From positions 372,001 to 436,000 of the forward strand of contig JAHQRK010000019.1 of assembly GCA_019828595.1 (NCBI GenBank): DNA of 64,000 bases. The letters are read 5' to 3'. A program made the translations under genes and the position numbers. This DNA comes from Aphanomyces cochlioides. Taxonomy: Eukaryota; Oomycota; Saprolegniomycetes; Saprolegniales; Verrucalvaceae. The notes beneath the pieces were generated by a model that was not told the DNA's origin, searched no databases, and was given only the letters and a program-made list of their open reading frames with translations. This document shows, in pieces, positions 1-11,308 of the stretch (positions are counted from its first letter, which is position 1; the number at the start of each line of letters is the position of its first letter).

Positions 1-248
1 TTGTGGTTTTGACCAAAATGCGAATTCATTTTCAAATCGATTTCATAATACTCGGGAGTACTGAAGTGGTGTGTGTCAGTGTGTGTTTTGCGTGAGTCAG
101 GTGTCTGATCGACTCTGATTGGCTGACTAATTTTAATTTTTAATTCTAGCCAATCAGAGTAGCCCGTTCGATTCGGAATCGATTCGAAACCTCGGTCGAT
201 TCAAACCGTTCCTCACAATTTTGTATCAAAAGCACAATATATAACAAT
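1..248. other. Left-edge non-coding flank with inverted CCAAT pair
   Basis: I see no gene here. The notable structure is a perfect 13-bp inverted repeat at 112-124 and 148-160 whose arms each contain a CCAAT box (ATTGG on one side, CCAAT on the other), separated by an AT-rich spacer. The rest contains ATCGATT-type motifs (around 37 and 178). Similar motifs recur near 50.0-50.6 kb. It directly precedes the Harbinger element and may be an old promoter or repeat remnant. Confidence 0.4.
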
Positions 249-394
249 AGGGGTAGTCAAAGCTCTCAGGTGACCTCGCTTTTCACGATATTTTTTTAAA
301 TTTAGAAGCGACAATTTTGTATGAAAAGTTCAGCACAAAACACAGACATCTGCTTGGGAATCAAAGCTCATTCTTGGTGTGACGAAGAAGCACA

Positions 395-1593
395 ATGCCG
401 AGAGTGTCAGAGAAGGCGTCCATCCTTGCGTCCATCCACACAGCTACTCTCTTTATTGCTCTCTATGACCCTCTCATGAAATGCGAGTCGCGCCGCCAGA
501 TTGGTGAGCTCTGCCATCTGAGGTTTGCTCTTGAGTCAGTACGTTACATGTACGAGCGGCGAATACTGTCGAGAAGCTTTGAACAATTGTCTGTCCTTCC
601 CTACTTACGTGTGCGGGAATTTCTACAAGAAGTTCGCGTGTGTCATGAGACGTTTGCGTTTTGGTGGACAAACTGGAGAACGCTGATGTATTTTCAACCC
701 CAACATTCAACAAACAAAATCCTGTGTGGCTACAAGTGGCTTGTGCACTTCATCGGCTTGGACATTTTGGGAGTGGAGCGTCAGGTGGAATGATTGCAAG
801 AGCTAAAGGCGTTGGGTATGGAACAGTGATGCTTTACACAAAACGCGTATTGGTTGCGCTGAAGGAAATGGCTCCTAAATCAATACATTGGCCAAAAGCT
901 GTTGAACGTGAACAACTCAGTAATCTCAATTTTGCCATGTGCGGCTTCCGAGGTGGAATACTATCGACCGATGGAACTCATATTGTCTTATTTCAAAAAC
1001 TTAGCTTGGATGGTGACTCATATTTCTCGAGAAAGAGAACTTATACAATCAACTTGCTTCTGACATTTGATTGTCATCGACAAATCCGATATGTGATTGC
1101 TGGGTGGCCTGGAAGTGTACATGACTCAACCGTTTGGAAATCATGTGATGTTTACAAGAATCCGACGAAATACTTTTCGCCTGGACAGTACCAACTTGGC
1201 GATTCGGGCTTTGCAATGACGCTTTACATGATTGTTCCCTATCGATTACCATATGCGTCAGAATCTGACAATACGCTCTTCAATACTCACTTGGTGTCGT
1301 GTCGTGCAGTGTCCGAGCAGGGCAATGGAATTTTGAAGGGTCGTTGGCAGAGCTTGCGAGGTGTTCCAATTCGGATCAGAAAACCCAAAGATGTCGAGTT
1401 TGTGTGCGATTGGATTGTTGGTTGTTGTGTCTTACACAATCTTGTAAACGATCTTCAATGCAGTCGGGATACAGTTGTCTTACCGATTGATAGAGAGCCA
1501 CTTCGACAAGATTGCCAAGATTTTACCATGGCGAATGCGGTATTGTATCGTGAAACAATTAAGGCGTCTGTCTTGGAATTCTGGAACAAATAA
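395..1593 (+). pseudogene. PIF/Harbinger (HARB1-like) DDE transposase, frameshifted
   Basis: Two overlapping frames make one transposase. The N-terminal part runs 395 to about 660 (beginning MPRVSEKASILASIH) and ends in helical sequence VCHETFAFW. The main part starts in another frame at about 661 (VDKLENADVFSTP) and runs to 1593. The second part has the DDE_Tnp_4 layout. A first Asp lies in ILSTDGTH, a second in WPGSVHDSTVW with LGDSGF after it, and a C-terminal NGILKGRW / VCDWIVGCCVLHN block. A single-base shift near 655-665 breaks the gene. The apparent start at 661 is TTG, which shows that the downstream ORF is not a separate gene. The function would be cut-and-paste transposition together with the Myb-like partner. 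Confidence 0.85.
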
Positions 1594-1688
1594 CTTTTCA
1601 ACACCCGTAACATCAAAAATATGTATATTGCATTAGTCCGTTGGCATAAGACTACCATAAGCAAGCTGGACAGCAAGTTCTACCTCAC

Positions 1689-2780
1689 TCATAGTCCTTC
1701 CATCTCGCAAAAGGTCTCGAAGAAATTTGCCCGTCCTTGTCTATCCTGTTCAACTTTCATATGCTCGAATTTCCTCTCCTCAAGCTCCAACAGTTTGGTT
1801 TGACCTTCCAAATACACGGACGCAAAATCTTTTCGCGGCTTCTTCTCATCAATGGGGAACTTTTGTGGAAGACGGCGCTTATTTTGTGCGTGGTTGGGGG
1901 CTGTTGTCGAATCCCTTTTGTCATTATCTTGCGGCTCAGCATTGTCGGCAACATCGTTTAAAGTTTGATGAGTCTCAGTTCCACATGAAATAGTCATATC
2001 GTGTTCAGCATTTTCCTCAGTGTTCAATTTCCAGTACAATTCCTACGGCCACTAGACTTAACATCGATGTAATTCACCGGCATTAATTCGTACCGACTCA
2101 GGATTGTTAGCATCATCAACAGTAGTGACATCAAAGGAGGTAGTCACTATTCCAACCTCAGCCAGATAGCTTGGATTAATATTTTGTCGTGTTCCAAACA
2201 AGTTTTTCATTCTTTCGTATCCAAAGCACAAGCTCTCCAACTTTGCCGCAATTGTATGGATTCCTATCCCAATCCTATCATCAATATCATTCGTTATCAT
2301 AGATATATACCGTTCATGATGTCCTTCGTCGTAAGGCCTTGCCCAGTTTGGCTACTGCTATTACTACCTTCCCATGCGTTTGCCGCTTTGTACGCTCGCA
2401 TGTATGACTCAAATCGAGTCTTTGCATTGGCTTGGTCCCAATCGTGGAGATTCTCGTCCTTCAAACGACTCTTCACAAAGTCCGCCATCATTTTGAAGCC
2501 TAGCAGATGATAAGATACACAATCGAATAGACCCACCTTGTGTTTTTGTCAAGGGCTGACCTCCAAGCACGCCTTTCCCCTTAGTCGCCTTGCCCATGAT
2601 GGTGTTGCAGTTAGACGGGACTTCCAGAAACTCAACGACATAGTGAAGCTCCAGGTCAGTGACTCTTCTCCTTGTGGTGGTCTTGGTGATCATGACGTCT
2701 ACACTTCTCTTGCTTGACGATCCTGCGCTTGAGCGAGTCATGCTGGTCTTGGAGAGCGAAGTGGTCACAAGCTTGGCCAC
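1689..2780 (-). pseudogene. Harbinger accessory ORF (Myb/SANT-like DNA-binding protein), broken
   Basis: The gene runs leftwards toward the transposase. Its first exon ends in QPLTKTQ. A 37-nt GT-AG intron near 2500-2536 joins it in frame to GFKMMADFVKSRLKDENLHD. The segment with GQGLTTKDIMNGIY then breaks off at about 2297 and resumes in another frame (IGIHTIAAKLESLCFGYE ... NLFGTRQNINPS). Tail pieces extend to 1689. The motif order (F..Y....A, GQGLT.D...GI, KL...C..YE.M..LFG.RQN) is that of oomycete Harbinger ORF2 proteins as I know them. No good ATG was found at the very 5' end; the first in-frame codon there is GTG. The frameshift makes it non-functional as written. Confidence 0.6.
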
Positions 2781-2917
2781 CTAAACTCGCTTTAAAATTT
2801 AAAAGCGCCTTCAGAGACGCTTTAATCTTTTGAAGCGAATAAAGCGAGTTTTTCGTTATTTTATTACAGGTTTAAAAGTGACTGAAAAAATTAAAGCTGA
2901 GAGCTTTGATCACCCCT

Positions 2918-4248
2918 AATGTTTTACGAAACAAATAAAAAATGTTGCCACAAAGCTCAAGCTGTCGACTTTCTGTCCAATCAGAACGCGCCATTCATTC
3001 ATCAAGCGTTCGATTGGTCAATGAAATCTATTTTTAGACTGAGGAGAAGAAGCATAGCCACTTTGTCATCGAGTGCAGTTTTATGTCGTCCAGGCGTCTG
3101 TTCGTTGGACAAGCTAAAGTACAAAAGCTCTGGCTTAAAGCGATGGAGCTCAGCTGAAACCACATGATCGACGTAGCGGAAATTGCCGGAGAGATTATTA
3201 ATAAACATCCTCCTGGTAGTGTACGGTACCACTGATCGATATCAAGGTCAATTGTCGGTTTCAGATATGGCTGGTTGAATCCTGTATTGAAATGTCTCAA
3301 TCTCTCAGCTCGAACGCTCAGGATTACCAGCTCTTCTTTCGTAATCCTGGGCGTTCGAGCTGAGAGATTGACACCAATTGACAATCATCTCAATGACATC
3401 AAGCCTCCCCTGGAGTAGATTCCACGATTACTCTCGACGCTTGGCTGTCGCATTTATTACAAGGTCAACGCAAAACATTGGATACATCATAAAATGCTAA
3501 CGGAGGAGGCCTTTGTCGCCTTACTGTCGAGAATGGCGTGCAGCTGTATCGACAGAATCGAGATTATCCAAACGGCGTGATCCACTTTCATACAGCTGAG
3601 AAGATCACGGTGTTTCACTGTACGTTCCACTGGTTATTCTCTAGAATCCAACGACTGACATAGTTTGGAATATACTCCATCATAAGCTGCAGCAGATTGC
3701 AAACGAGAAAGCATGAGACAGTAAAAGCAGAGTCTGATACTAATATTTAGCAGCGAGATCTAACTTGGATTTACCAGCTCAACAAACTTGAATGACGTCA
3801 TGACACATGCGCTCATTCCTGTGTGTTGTATGCCTGCTTGGTGACCCTTACAACATCAGTTTAACGTCGTGTCATGTGTGCAAGGATTTGTCATTTCTTA
3901 TGAACAGCCTGGCGTTGACGGGTAATCGAATGAGAATGAATGGCTGAAACGAAAGCGCTCCGGCTTCAACTGGCGAAACCGACGCGAATGCCAGATCAGG
4001 CTTTGTTCTCCAGAAGTATCACTGCTCCTGCAAGCTTCACTTCCGCTAGCCCCGTCTTCCAGCGGGTTGAAGAGAAGCTACGATAGAAAGCAGAAAACAA
4101 ACTTACTAGAGTTGGCGATCCTCGCTGGTCCAAGTTGATTTGTGAACTCTCAGTTGACAGGAGTCATCAGTGACCCCAGACGGTTCACAAAATCTAAAAA
4201 TGAATTATCTACGTGGCCTTCTCATAAAGCAATGAAGTTTGAATGAAT
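2918..4248. other. Gene-free stretch with CCAAT module and hairpin
   Basis: No convincing coding sequence was found; ORFs of 76-116 codons on the - strand (3002-3384) have no recognisable motif. Two features stand out. A module at 2975-3037 consists of GTCCAATCAGAA followed, 38 bp later start to start, by ATTGGTCAATGAAATCTATT, and a near-copy lies at 6450-6512. A 30-bp arm hairpin lies at 3298-3370. Confidence 0.5.
3298..3370. repeat. Long hairpin (30-bp arms, 13-nt loop)
   Basis: Arms at 3298-3327 and 3341-3370 are reverse complements with one mismatch, separated by 13 nt. The core of the arm is CTCAGCTCGAACGC. No gene lies beside it. It may be a remnant of an inverted duplication or a transposon end. 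Confidence 0.8.
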
Positions 4249-6341
4249 CTAACTCAATGGAATCTGGACATCGTGGCCGGCCATCCTCTTCTTGAGTTTG
4301 TTCGAGTTTTCGTCGCGAAAGACGCCCTTTAGATTGTACGACTGCGTATCAACGTCTGCACCGTTGTTCGCATCTTCATTGTGGAGGAATGGGATGTCAG
4401 GTCGCATGCGGAACTTTTCCCTCGTTATGTAGTAGTTCTGCTCAAGATAAACGAATGGACGGATGAAGACCAACGTGCCAAACTTGTAGCTCATCATGCT
4501 CTGAGAGCGGATCAATGCATTGGCTCGGAGGGGTTGTTCATGAACACTTCGACCGAATTGCGGTGGTATGATCGCCAGAAGTTTTCCACCTCATTGAGAA
4601 GTTTGCCTTTGCGATATCTCCATGACACTGTCGCAATGGCACGCACAACAAGCACGACGAAGCTGAAGAGAACTCCGTACGAGATGATCTTGGCGAGAGG
4701 GTAGTAGATGAAGGAGAGAGCTTCTTTTTCGTTGGAGCGGTCGCCCCAACTATAACGAGTGTAGACATTGTACAAGCCCATGACTGTTGGGGTTGACGGC
4801 GACAGAGCTCGCTGGCCATCCGCGAGACCATACTTCATCACGCAAATGTTCATGATCTCATCGAACGACAGAGCGACGCCGATGAGCGTCGAGCACATGA
4901 TCTCAAAGCTCGTGAGGTAGGTGAACTCGGTGATGAGCGCCGCGACTTTCTCGTTAAGGGGGACAAGCACCCACCGCCATGCTCGGTCAATTATGACGAG
5001 CACCAACACCCACACACGAAACATGCTGAGGTAAGCGCTGCCAAGTTGGTAAGTGCTGCTCCCCCAGGCAAAGATATTCGAGTTGGGAACGATGTAGAGC
5101 CATGCAAGGAGTGTGTCAAGCACCACAAGAGCTGTGAGTAGCGGCTTCCGGTACGCAATAGAGGTCAAGTCGGTGTAGAGCAACATCTTGGAGAGCGTGT
5201 TGGCTTTCTCTTCGTCCTTTTTTGTATTAGATGCTTTGTTTAGATCTCTCACGGACGTCGCAGTCGTGGCAGTAGAATTCATCGTGTATGACGATGATTT
5301 TGCCCATCCCAAGATCGGTCGCACAACGTTCATCGCTACGATGGCACTGTCTGTGGCGTTGATGTACAAAATGATAATCTCAATGCCAATCAGCAAAAAG
5401 TAGAGCACGCCATCAAAACCGAAATTCGTCGTGATGTCGTGCTGAAAACGGATTTCACCTTGCGCCGTGTGCTCAATGTTGTAGAAGCTCTTCATGTACA
5501 TCTTGGCTCGCAGGAAGACGCCACTGCCAGCCGAGAGGTAATCCATCGTGTGCCACTGGAGGCCCATCATATCACACAGAGCACGATAATACTTGCCTGT
5601 TGTCTCGCCGATGTGAAATTTCACTGTATTGTTCGTCTCCATGTCTCGCCAAATGCAACCGTGCTCGACTGGAGCTACCAAGTCCATCTTCGTACCTTGT
5701 GCAGGCAAATGCATAGCTTCGTAACAGAGCGCCGTCCCCCATAAGCTCGTGCGGGATCCAAACGTCGACGTCACGTTTCTCACGTCCGCTTTGATGACTG
5801 GAATATCCGCCTTGTTTTTCGAAATCATAGCAGCAAGCGCTTGACGGTAGTCACGTTCATCCAGGTTAAAGTACGAAGCGTACAGACCATTGGAATACGG
5901 CGGCGCAGCGAGTGGTTCATCAACAATGTCACCGAGCATACCCGTGGCCCACATGAAGGTGTCGAGACGATGGGAGCCGACGAACATGCGCTTGTCGTAG
6001 TACTTGACGCCACCAAGAGTGCAGTTGATGCCAAACGAGGAGAGGTGAGCAGGTTTTCCAGGAGGAAATGTCGACGGATAGAATGCGTCGCACTCAAGTG
6101 CAAGCGCATTCCACATGTTGGTAGGCGAGAGCCATGTGCCGTTTGCATCGCGAATCGCCTTGACCATGTCGTAGTCCGTGACAGTCTCTGGCGTTTGCAG
6201 TATGAAAGAAAAGCTTGGATAGACACCACACATGAAAATCTTGTAGTAGAGATCCTTGACATCCATGAAAATGAGAAACACAGTCATGCTGATCATGCCA
6301 ACGATGCTCAGTTGCTTCGTTCTTGTGTTCGTCGGAGCCAT
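4249..6341 (-). CDS. Large multi-pass membrane protein, family unknown (one frameshift near the 3' end)
   Basis: An uninterrupted frame of 609 codons starts at ATG 6341 (MAPTNTRTKQLSIVGMISM). It has an N-terminal membrane segment at about residues 10-28 and a long ectodomain-like stretch with several N-glycosylation sequons and cysteines. About five to six further membrane segments lie between residues 310 and 580. The frame closes at 4512 just after FMNNPSEPMH, but the next frame continues as SYKFGTLVFIRPFVYLEQNY to 4249. The break lies at a run of four C; the paralogue at 7.3 kb has five C at the same place and reads on. The protein is therefore probably about 690 residues, with either a one-base deletion or a sequencing error. 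I do not recognise the family; multi-copy membrane proteins of this shape are common in oomycetes. Confidence 0.75.
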
Positions 6342-7324
6342 CGTGGACCACGCGGTGCAGATGCGAAACTAGTGGTCGAATCGAAAGGTCGCTCTGGTGA
6401 ACCTGCCTGCACCAAAAGCAGTTTCTTCCAGAAACCGTGACACCGTTCTGTCCAATCAGAATAGTTAATTTGAATCAAATGAGTTCTATTGGTCAGTGGA
6501 ATCTATTTTTAGTGGACGATTTTTGTCTTTCCGGTCACATCATCCGTCGTTTGAATCACAAATACGTCTCGGTTTGTAGCAAGAACCAAGCGTCAACTTG
6601 GTGTGTTATCGACACTACGCATTCGCTTTGACCCATGAGATCTGGACGAAAGAAAAGACCAACTTAGCCAAGTTCACCGACAAAACTGCGAGTTGAAACC
6701 ATTTTGGTCTTACCAACGGTCAAAGACAATCTATCGAAGAACAAAGCTATCAATCAGCCGAGAGGTTGTACTTGAATCCAAGCATGATTTGTTTTGCGAA
6801 GGAAAGCGCGTTCAAGGACACTGGTTTGCAATCGAGGTGTGCGGAATTCTTCATCCAGTCGAACGATACTGCCGTATGTAGATACGCAAGTTGTAGGTTT
6901 CATGCGAGAGATGCCTCATGAGTCGAATGTCTGCATTTGATTAACTTTTCAAACTGCTTTGCTTGGAGAGTGCAATCTTCTTGGATTAATGAACTGACAA
7001 CTCCAACAAGCTCAAGAAGAAGATGGCCAGGCAAGACGTCCAGATTCCATTATGCAATACGATTCAAATGCTACTTGTATGATGAGGAAGGCTAATTTCG
7101 TTTGTGGACTACCGAGTAGACAGCTTTTCGGAACGCAGATCGTCATGCGCTTCAAAGATAACTCGTGTCAACCTCAGTATTCACTGTGTTGTTAGTACCT
7201 AGATGTAGCTCTGTTCCTCGACCTTATATCGCACAGACTAGATGCTTCGAGCATTTGGTTACTCTTTTTCAGACTGAAATAAAGCTACCTTGATACTGGG
7301 TTTCATTCTCAACTTCAATGTTTG
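6342..7324. promoter_or_regulatory. Upstream region of the membrane protein gene, with duplicated CCAAT module
   Basis: This stretch lies 5' of the 6341 start. At 6450-6512 it carries GTCCAATCAGAA and, exactly 38 bp on, ATTGGTCAGTGGAATCTATT. The same arrangement with the same spacing occurs at 2975-3037. The paired inverted CCAAT boxes lie 110-170 bp upstream of the ATG, as expected for a promoter. From about 6600 to 7324 I see only short ORFs without motifs. Confidence 0.5.
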
Positions 7325-7915
7325 CTAGCGGATTCCTCCCTGAAACTCTTCATCACTCATCACGGAAGATGCCTTTGAGCATGTATGACTGGGTGTCCAC
7401 ATCGGCTCCATTGTTACCATCTTCGTTGTGAATGAACGGGATGTCTGGTCGCATTCGAAACTTTCTAGTAGTTCTGCTCGAGATAAATAAACGGCCAAAT
7501 GAAAACCGCGCTGCCAAACTTGTAGCTCATCACGCTTTGAGAACGGATCAATTGCGTTGGCGCGGAGGGGGTTGTTCATGAACACTTCCACCGAGTTGCG
7601 GTGGTACGTTCGCCAGAAATTCTCTACCTCCGTCAAAAGCGTTCCCCTGCGGTGTTTTATCCCTGCGGTTACAAGACCACGGACGACCATGACGATGGAG
7701 GTGAAGAGGATCCCATGCGAAATGATTTGATTTGCGGGTAGTGAGCCCACGTCGTCGGAGCGATCGCCGTAACTGTAGAGAGAGTACGTGTTGTAGAAGC
7801 TAAAGATCGTTGGAGATGTCGGTAGCACAATGCGCTGGCCGTCGCCGAAGCCGTGCTTGAAGAAACAAATGTTCATGATCGAACAACAGCGCGACGCTTC
7901 CATCGTCCGTTTCAA
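7325..7915 (-). pseudogene. Truncated paralogue of the 4.2-6.3 kb membrane protein
   Basis: The frame matches only the C-terminal third of the neighbouring gene: ICFFKHGFGDGQR, the PTIFSFYNTYSLYSYGDRS block, and LLTEVENFWRTYHRNSVEV are all aligned with it. The N-terminal two thirds are missing. After NNPLRANAI the frame shifts relative to the parent because of one extra A. The sequence after the shift still encodes a SYKFG...YLEQNY-like tail in another frame, interrupted by a stop. It is therefore a dispersed or tandem duplicate fragment that has lost function. Confidence 0.8.
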
Positions 7916-10017
7916 CGATTACTTTACCTCAGAAATCAAATCCAAGGTACATATTTAGCGCCCTCGCGACTCATCAACGTTGAAATTAACATCAACCACA
8001 TCAGCCTGACATGAAGCTAGCAAGCTGCTAGAGTATTCGCTGACAGCATGGCTGGAGCTTGATTGCCTTCATTCACTGCTTGGTTTGTCAAGCATTGGTG
8101 ATACAGTGTAGTGGAAATGGCTGTGGGCCTTGAAAATACTGTGAATATCCGGATGTATTGCAGCAATAGTATTGTATTGCAAGGATATGTAATACTATTG
8201 CAATTTGAAGTCATGACAATGGAATTCATTCGTTTTGAGAAACCTTATGAGCATGTCGTCGTTGGTATTGTGTTGTTGTGTATGGTGTTCTCGTGGCTTC
8301 GTGATTCATTTCTTACAACAGCAATGCTGCTTGCGAATGCACAACCATGGCGTTGGCTTCTGAGTTCAACCACATATCGCCTGGTAAGTCGTGGGATCGC
8401 CAAGTTTTCGAACGAGCCTTCAAATGTTTTCTTGTTCCTGAATGTTCGAAGATAAGACACTTCGGCAATGTGACTTTGAAGTGTCGGAACAAGTGAACGT
8501 GCAATGGTGATCGTGAAATGTATTGCAATGGTATTACAATATATTGTTAAGTTAACATCAATATATTTTTTATTTTCATGACAAACGTCATGACTTCACA
8601 GAGGTCACATGGACAAGGACAGAGCGGCAGTCGGCCATGGACGCGATGGGGCAACCTGGTCGGGCAAGAAGCTCGACGGCACTTCCATTAGCATGATTAT
8701 GCGGCGGACGCGGCGTCTCGACGAACAGCGTCGTGGCGAGCGGTGGCACGGTCGTCTGGGCGATGGCGCACACGGCGGGCGTCGGGGGTAGCAAACACTT
8801 CAGATGCCAATCGGTGCTTGACATGGACATCTTCTGCTTCATCCGGCGTGACGAGCAATGTCAAGTCGAATGACGCCGAGCTGCGGCGTAGCATGGACAA
8901 GGAAAGTTGCGAAATCCCACGGAAACTGTCGCTCTCAACGAACTGGCCAGTGAGAGGCGGGGAACCAGACGGGGCGGTGCATCTTGAAGTGTCCAATCGG
9001 TGCCTCCAAGACGTCGACTACAGTATTCGACACAGAAGACGCTTTTTCGTCTCCAAATGTGAGCGCCCGTCCGGTTCCTCACACGGGCAATTGCTTGTTC
9101 ATTAGCTTGTCGTTCAAACGGCCACGATGCGATACACTGCAGTCCACGCCAGCTGCGATAGTAAGCCGTGGGATTCTCTTCATGTTGGTACAGTCTGCGA
9201 TTGTGCCAACTGGTCCAAACTATGCGCAATCAAAAGCGCAAACAAATGCTTCTCAACCCTCGTTTGGAATCAATCATCTTGAGGGTTCATTCACGAGTAA
9301 ATCCCGTCATCGTCTCCAGGCCATCCATCTCTGCGTTGCGTTAATTCCATACGCCGCGTCAACCACGAGACAAACATGTTTCATGATGATATATTATTGT
9401 GAGGAAAAAGCCCTTCCCCCTCCGTTTTAAATCTTGATCTATACAAAAATCAAGATAAAAACTCACTGTCCACTTCAACCAAGCTTGAAATTTGTATCGA
9501 CATGTGTACCTCAAGTGTGCTGGATCGAGTGGCACCAACCAAACCAAACCCATCCAACGTCGATCGAGCCGTCCATTGACGTCATGTATAAACTGAGGAG
9601 AGGGAAGACGCGACGAAATTAGCTCATGGCTGTCTGCTTCCAGCCGTGAAACGGAAGTTCTCTTCGATTTGACATCCGTGGGACGTGCATTTTGCTTGGT
9701 CAAAATGCCAAGATGATATGAAAAAGCATTGGTGGAATCGCCGTCTTGGAATTGTCGAACATCTATTTTAATTGTCGGATTGAATTTTGACTTGAAAATT
9801 GTATACTTCGACACCTGACACGAATAAAATATCGAGCTTGCAACTTGTATCCACTAGAAGTCGATTCAAAGATCGGCTCGAACTGCCGGCGCTGACGCTG
9901 CTTGCGGGTACTTCGGGAAGCCAGATTCGATCTCCCGCGTGCGACTCTTCCATCTCCGGACTCCTCGTTTGCATTTCTGCCTTTCTCCTCCCCTGCGGAC
10001 ATCGTTACCAGCGCGAC
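7916..10017. other. Long stretch without a supported gene
   Basis: Several ORFs of 60-150 codons overlap on both strands, but none shows a family motif. On the - strand, 8588-9229 can be pieced together into protein-like segments (for example FDLTLLVTPDEAEDVHVKHR at about 8830-8870). No consistent splice model holds, so this may be a decayed gene. 8140-8215 and 8515-8560 are rich in ATTGCAATA-type words. 9420-9800 is a plain upstream region for the next gene. Confidence 0.4.
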
Positions 10018-11206
10018 ATGCAGTGGTCTGCCAACACGACGCTCAAAGCGACGAGGAATTATGGCACGCTTCAACCGATCCCAGAAGAAGAAAATGAACT
10101 TTCGCCGATGCTCCGATCGAATTACATGAGCCCGGGCCTTCGGAAATCCTCATTTCGACGAGTTGACTCGATGCCGTATGCGACCAAGAACGGAGCCACG
10201 ACGTTGAACCCACGCGCTTTGGTGTACGTCATCTCCGTCCCGGCCGTTCTCTTCCTCTTCTTCATGTTCATCTTTATTCTGCGAGCAAGTGCGCCACGAA
10301 CAGACTTGCTCTGGCGCGACTGTGCATACGAACCATGGCAAACGTCAGAAGCCTGTGACTCTGACTATGCATTGGCATACCGAGCTTCGTCGATCGTGGC
10401 CAACTTGACATGGCAAGAGAAACTCACGCAATGCCGCGTGCTCTACAACGGTCTTCCTATGCTCAATTTGTCGACTTTCAACTATTGTCAAGAAGCAAAG
10501 TTCAAGAAGCTCTTGCAGGTAGACACTTCTACCAATTGCAGTTTACCGAGGTCAATTATGTTGTGCTTGTAGACCCACGCGGCAGAGTTTTCTCCAATTG
10601 ACATGACAACGTCGTGCGAACATTTCTACGTCCGCTCATCGCAACCTCCAATTCAGAGTGTGACCGACTGCAAAGCTGGTGCGTCGTCTCGTGTCGATTC
10701 GACTCATACTTGTTGATCCCAGCGCTTGGCGATTTAATCGAAAATGGCGTGCTGCTGTCGCTCACGGACGATGAAGTGGCCATTTGTGCTCAATACCACT
10801 ACTCACAAAGTCAAGTGTCCACACTAAACGACGTCCTCATGCGCCTCCTCGCGGGCCGCATTCTCGCCGACGAGACGCAAGAAATCACAGCTGACGGCAT
10901 TGAACTAGGTTCGCCAGAGAACTTTCACGCCGGCTCAGGTGTAAAAATGTAATTTATATATACGGGTATGTAAAAGCCATGAGCTGGACGCGCGCCATTC
11001 TTCCATCTCCACGACACGCTCAAAGCTCCTCCCTTTCGCGAAATGGGTGATGCCATCGTCGATCTTCTCTCCATCTCCTCATTCTCTGACGATTTGACTC
11101 GAAATGTCGTCATCATGGGGCTCGATAGATCCGCTACTGTATTTGTGCACTTGTTTCACACCCTCACTCGCTGTTCTCCATGTTTCCTTAGAGCGTAAAG
11201 CCCTAA
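10018..11206 (+). CDS. Predicted type II membrane protein, five exons, function unknown
   Basis: The ATG at 10018 (MQWSANTTLKATRNYGTLQP) opens a cytosolic N-terminus of about 63 residues. A strong membrane helix follows at about residues 64-84 (VYVISVPAVLFLFFMFIFIL), then a cysteine-containing luminal or extracellular part with N-sequons. GT-AG introns at 10519-10572 (54 nt), about 10680-10722 and about 10940-10984 keep the frame open, giving segments LIENGVLLSLTDDEVAICAQ and APFFHLHDTLKAPPF. A fourth intron lets the frame end at 11206. The stretch CDSDYALAYRASSIVANLTW faintly recalls the start of GH3 glycosidases, but the rest does not, so I assign no function. The ORF also extends upstream to 9799; I prefer 10018 because the acidic and charged N-terminus starts there. 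Confidence 0.55.
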
Positions 11207-11308
11207 AGACGCGCTTGTGCACGCGGGCGCGATCTTTGTCTTCCATCAGATTTGACTGGTTGGCGCATGTGATTGGCCATTACACCAACAGATAATTCAA
11301 CTGGTCGA

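Larger units (their letters stand above)
249..2917. mobile_element. PIF/Harbinger DNA transposon, decayed, with TIRs and 3-bp target duplication
   Basis: The element is bounded by 21-bp terminal inverted repeats: AGGGGTAGTCAAAGCTCTCA... at 249-269, and its reverse complement at 2897-2917, with 19 of 21 positions matching. The flanking 3 bp are AAT on both sides (246-248 and 2918-2920), fitting the 3-bp target duplications of this superfamily. Inside are two converging genes typical of PIF/Harbinger: a DDE_Tnp_4-type transposase on the + strand and a Myb/SANT-like accessory ORF on the - strand. Both carry frame breaks, so this copy is probably not autonomous. The intact ends suggest it is fairly young, or could be moved by a related element. 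Confidence 0.85.

Noticed and set aside
661..793. Start of an independent transposase at 661
   Set aside because: The codon is TTG and the upstream frame (395-660) supplies the missing N-terminal part, so a frameshift in one gene is the better reading.
10018..10518. GH3 beta-glucosidase/xylosidase assignment
   Set aside because: Only one 20-residue stretch resembles the GH3 N-terminus; the following exons do not continue the match.
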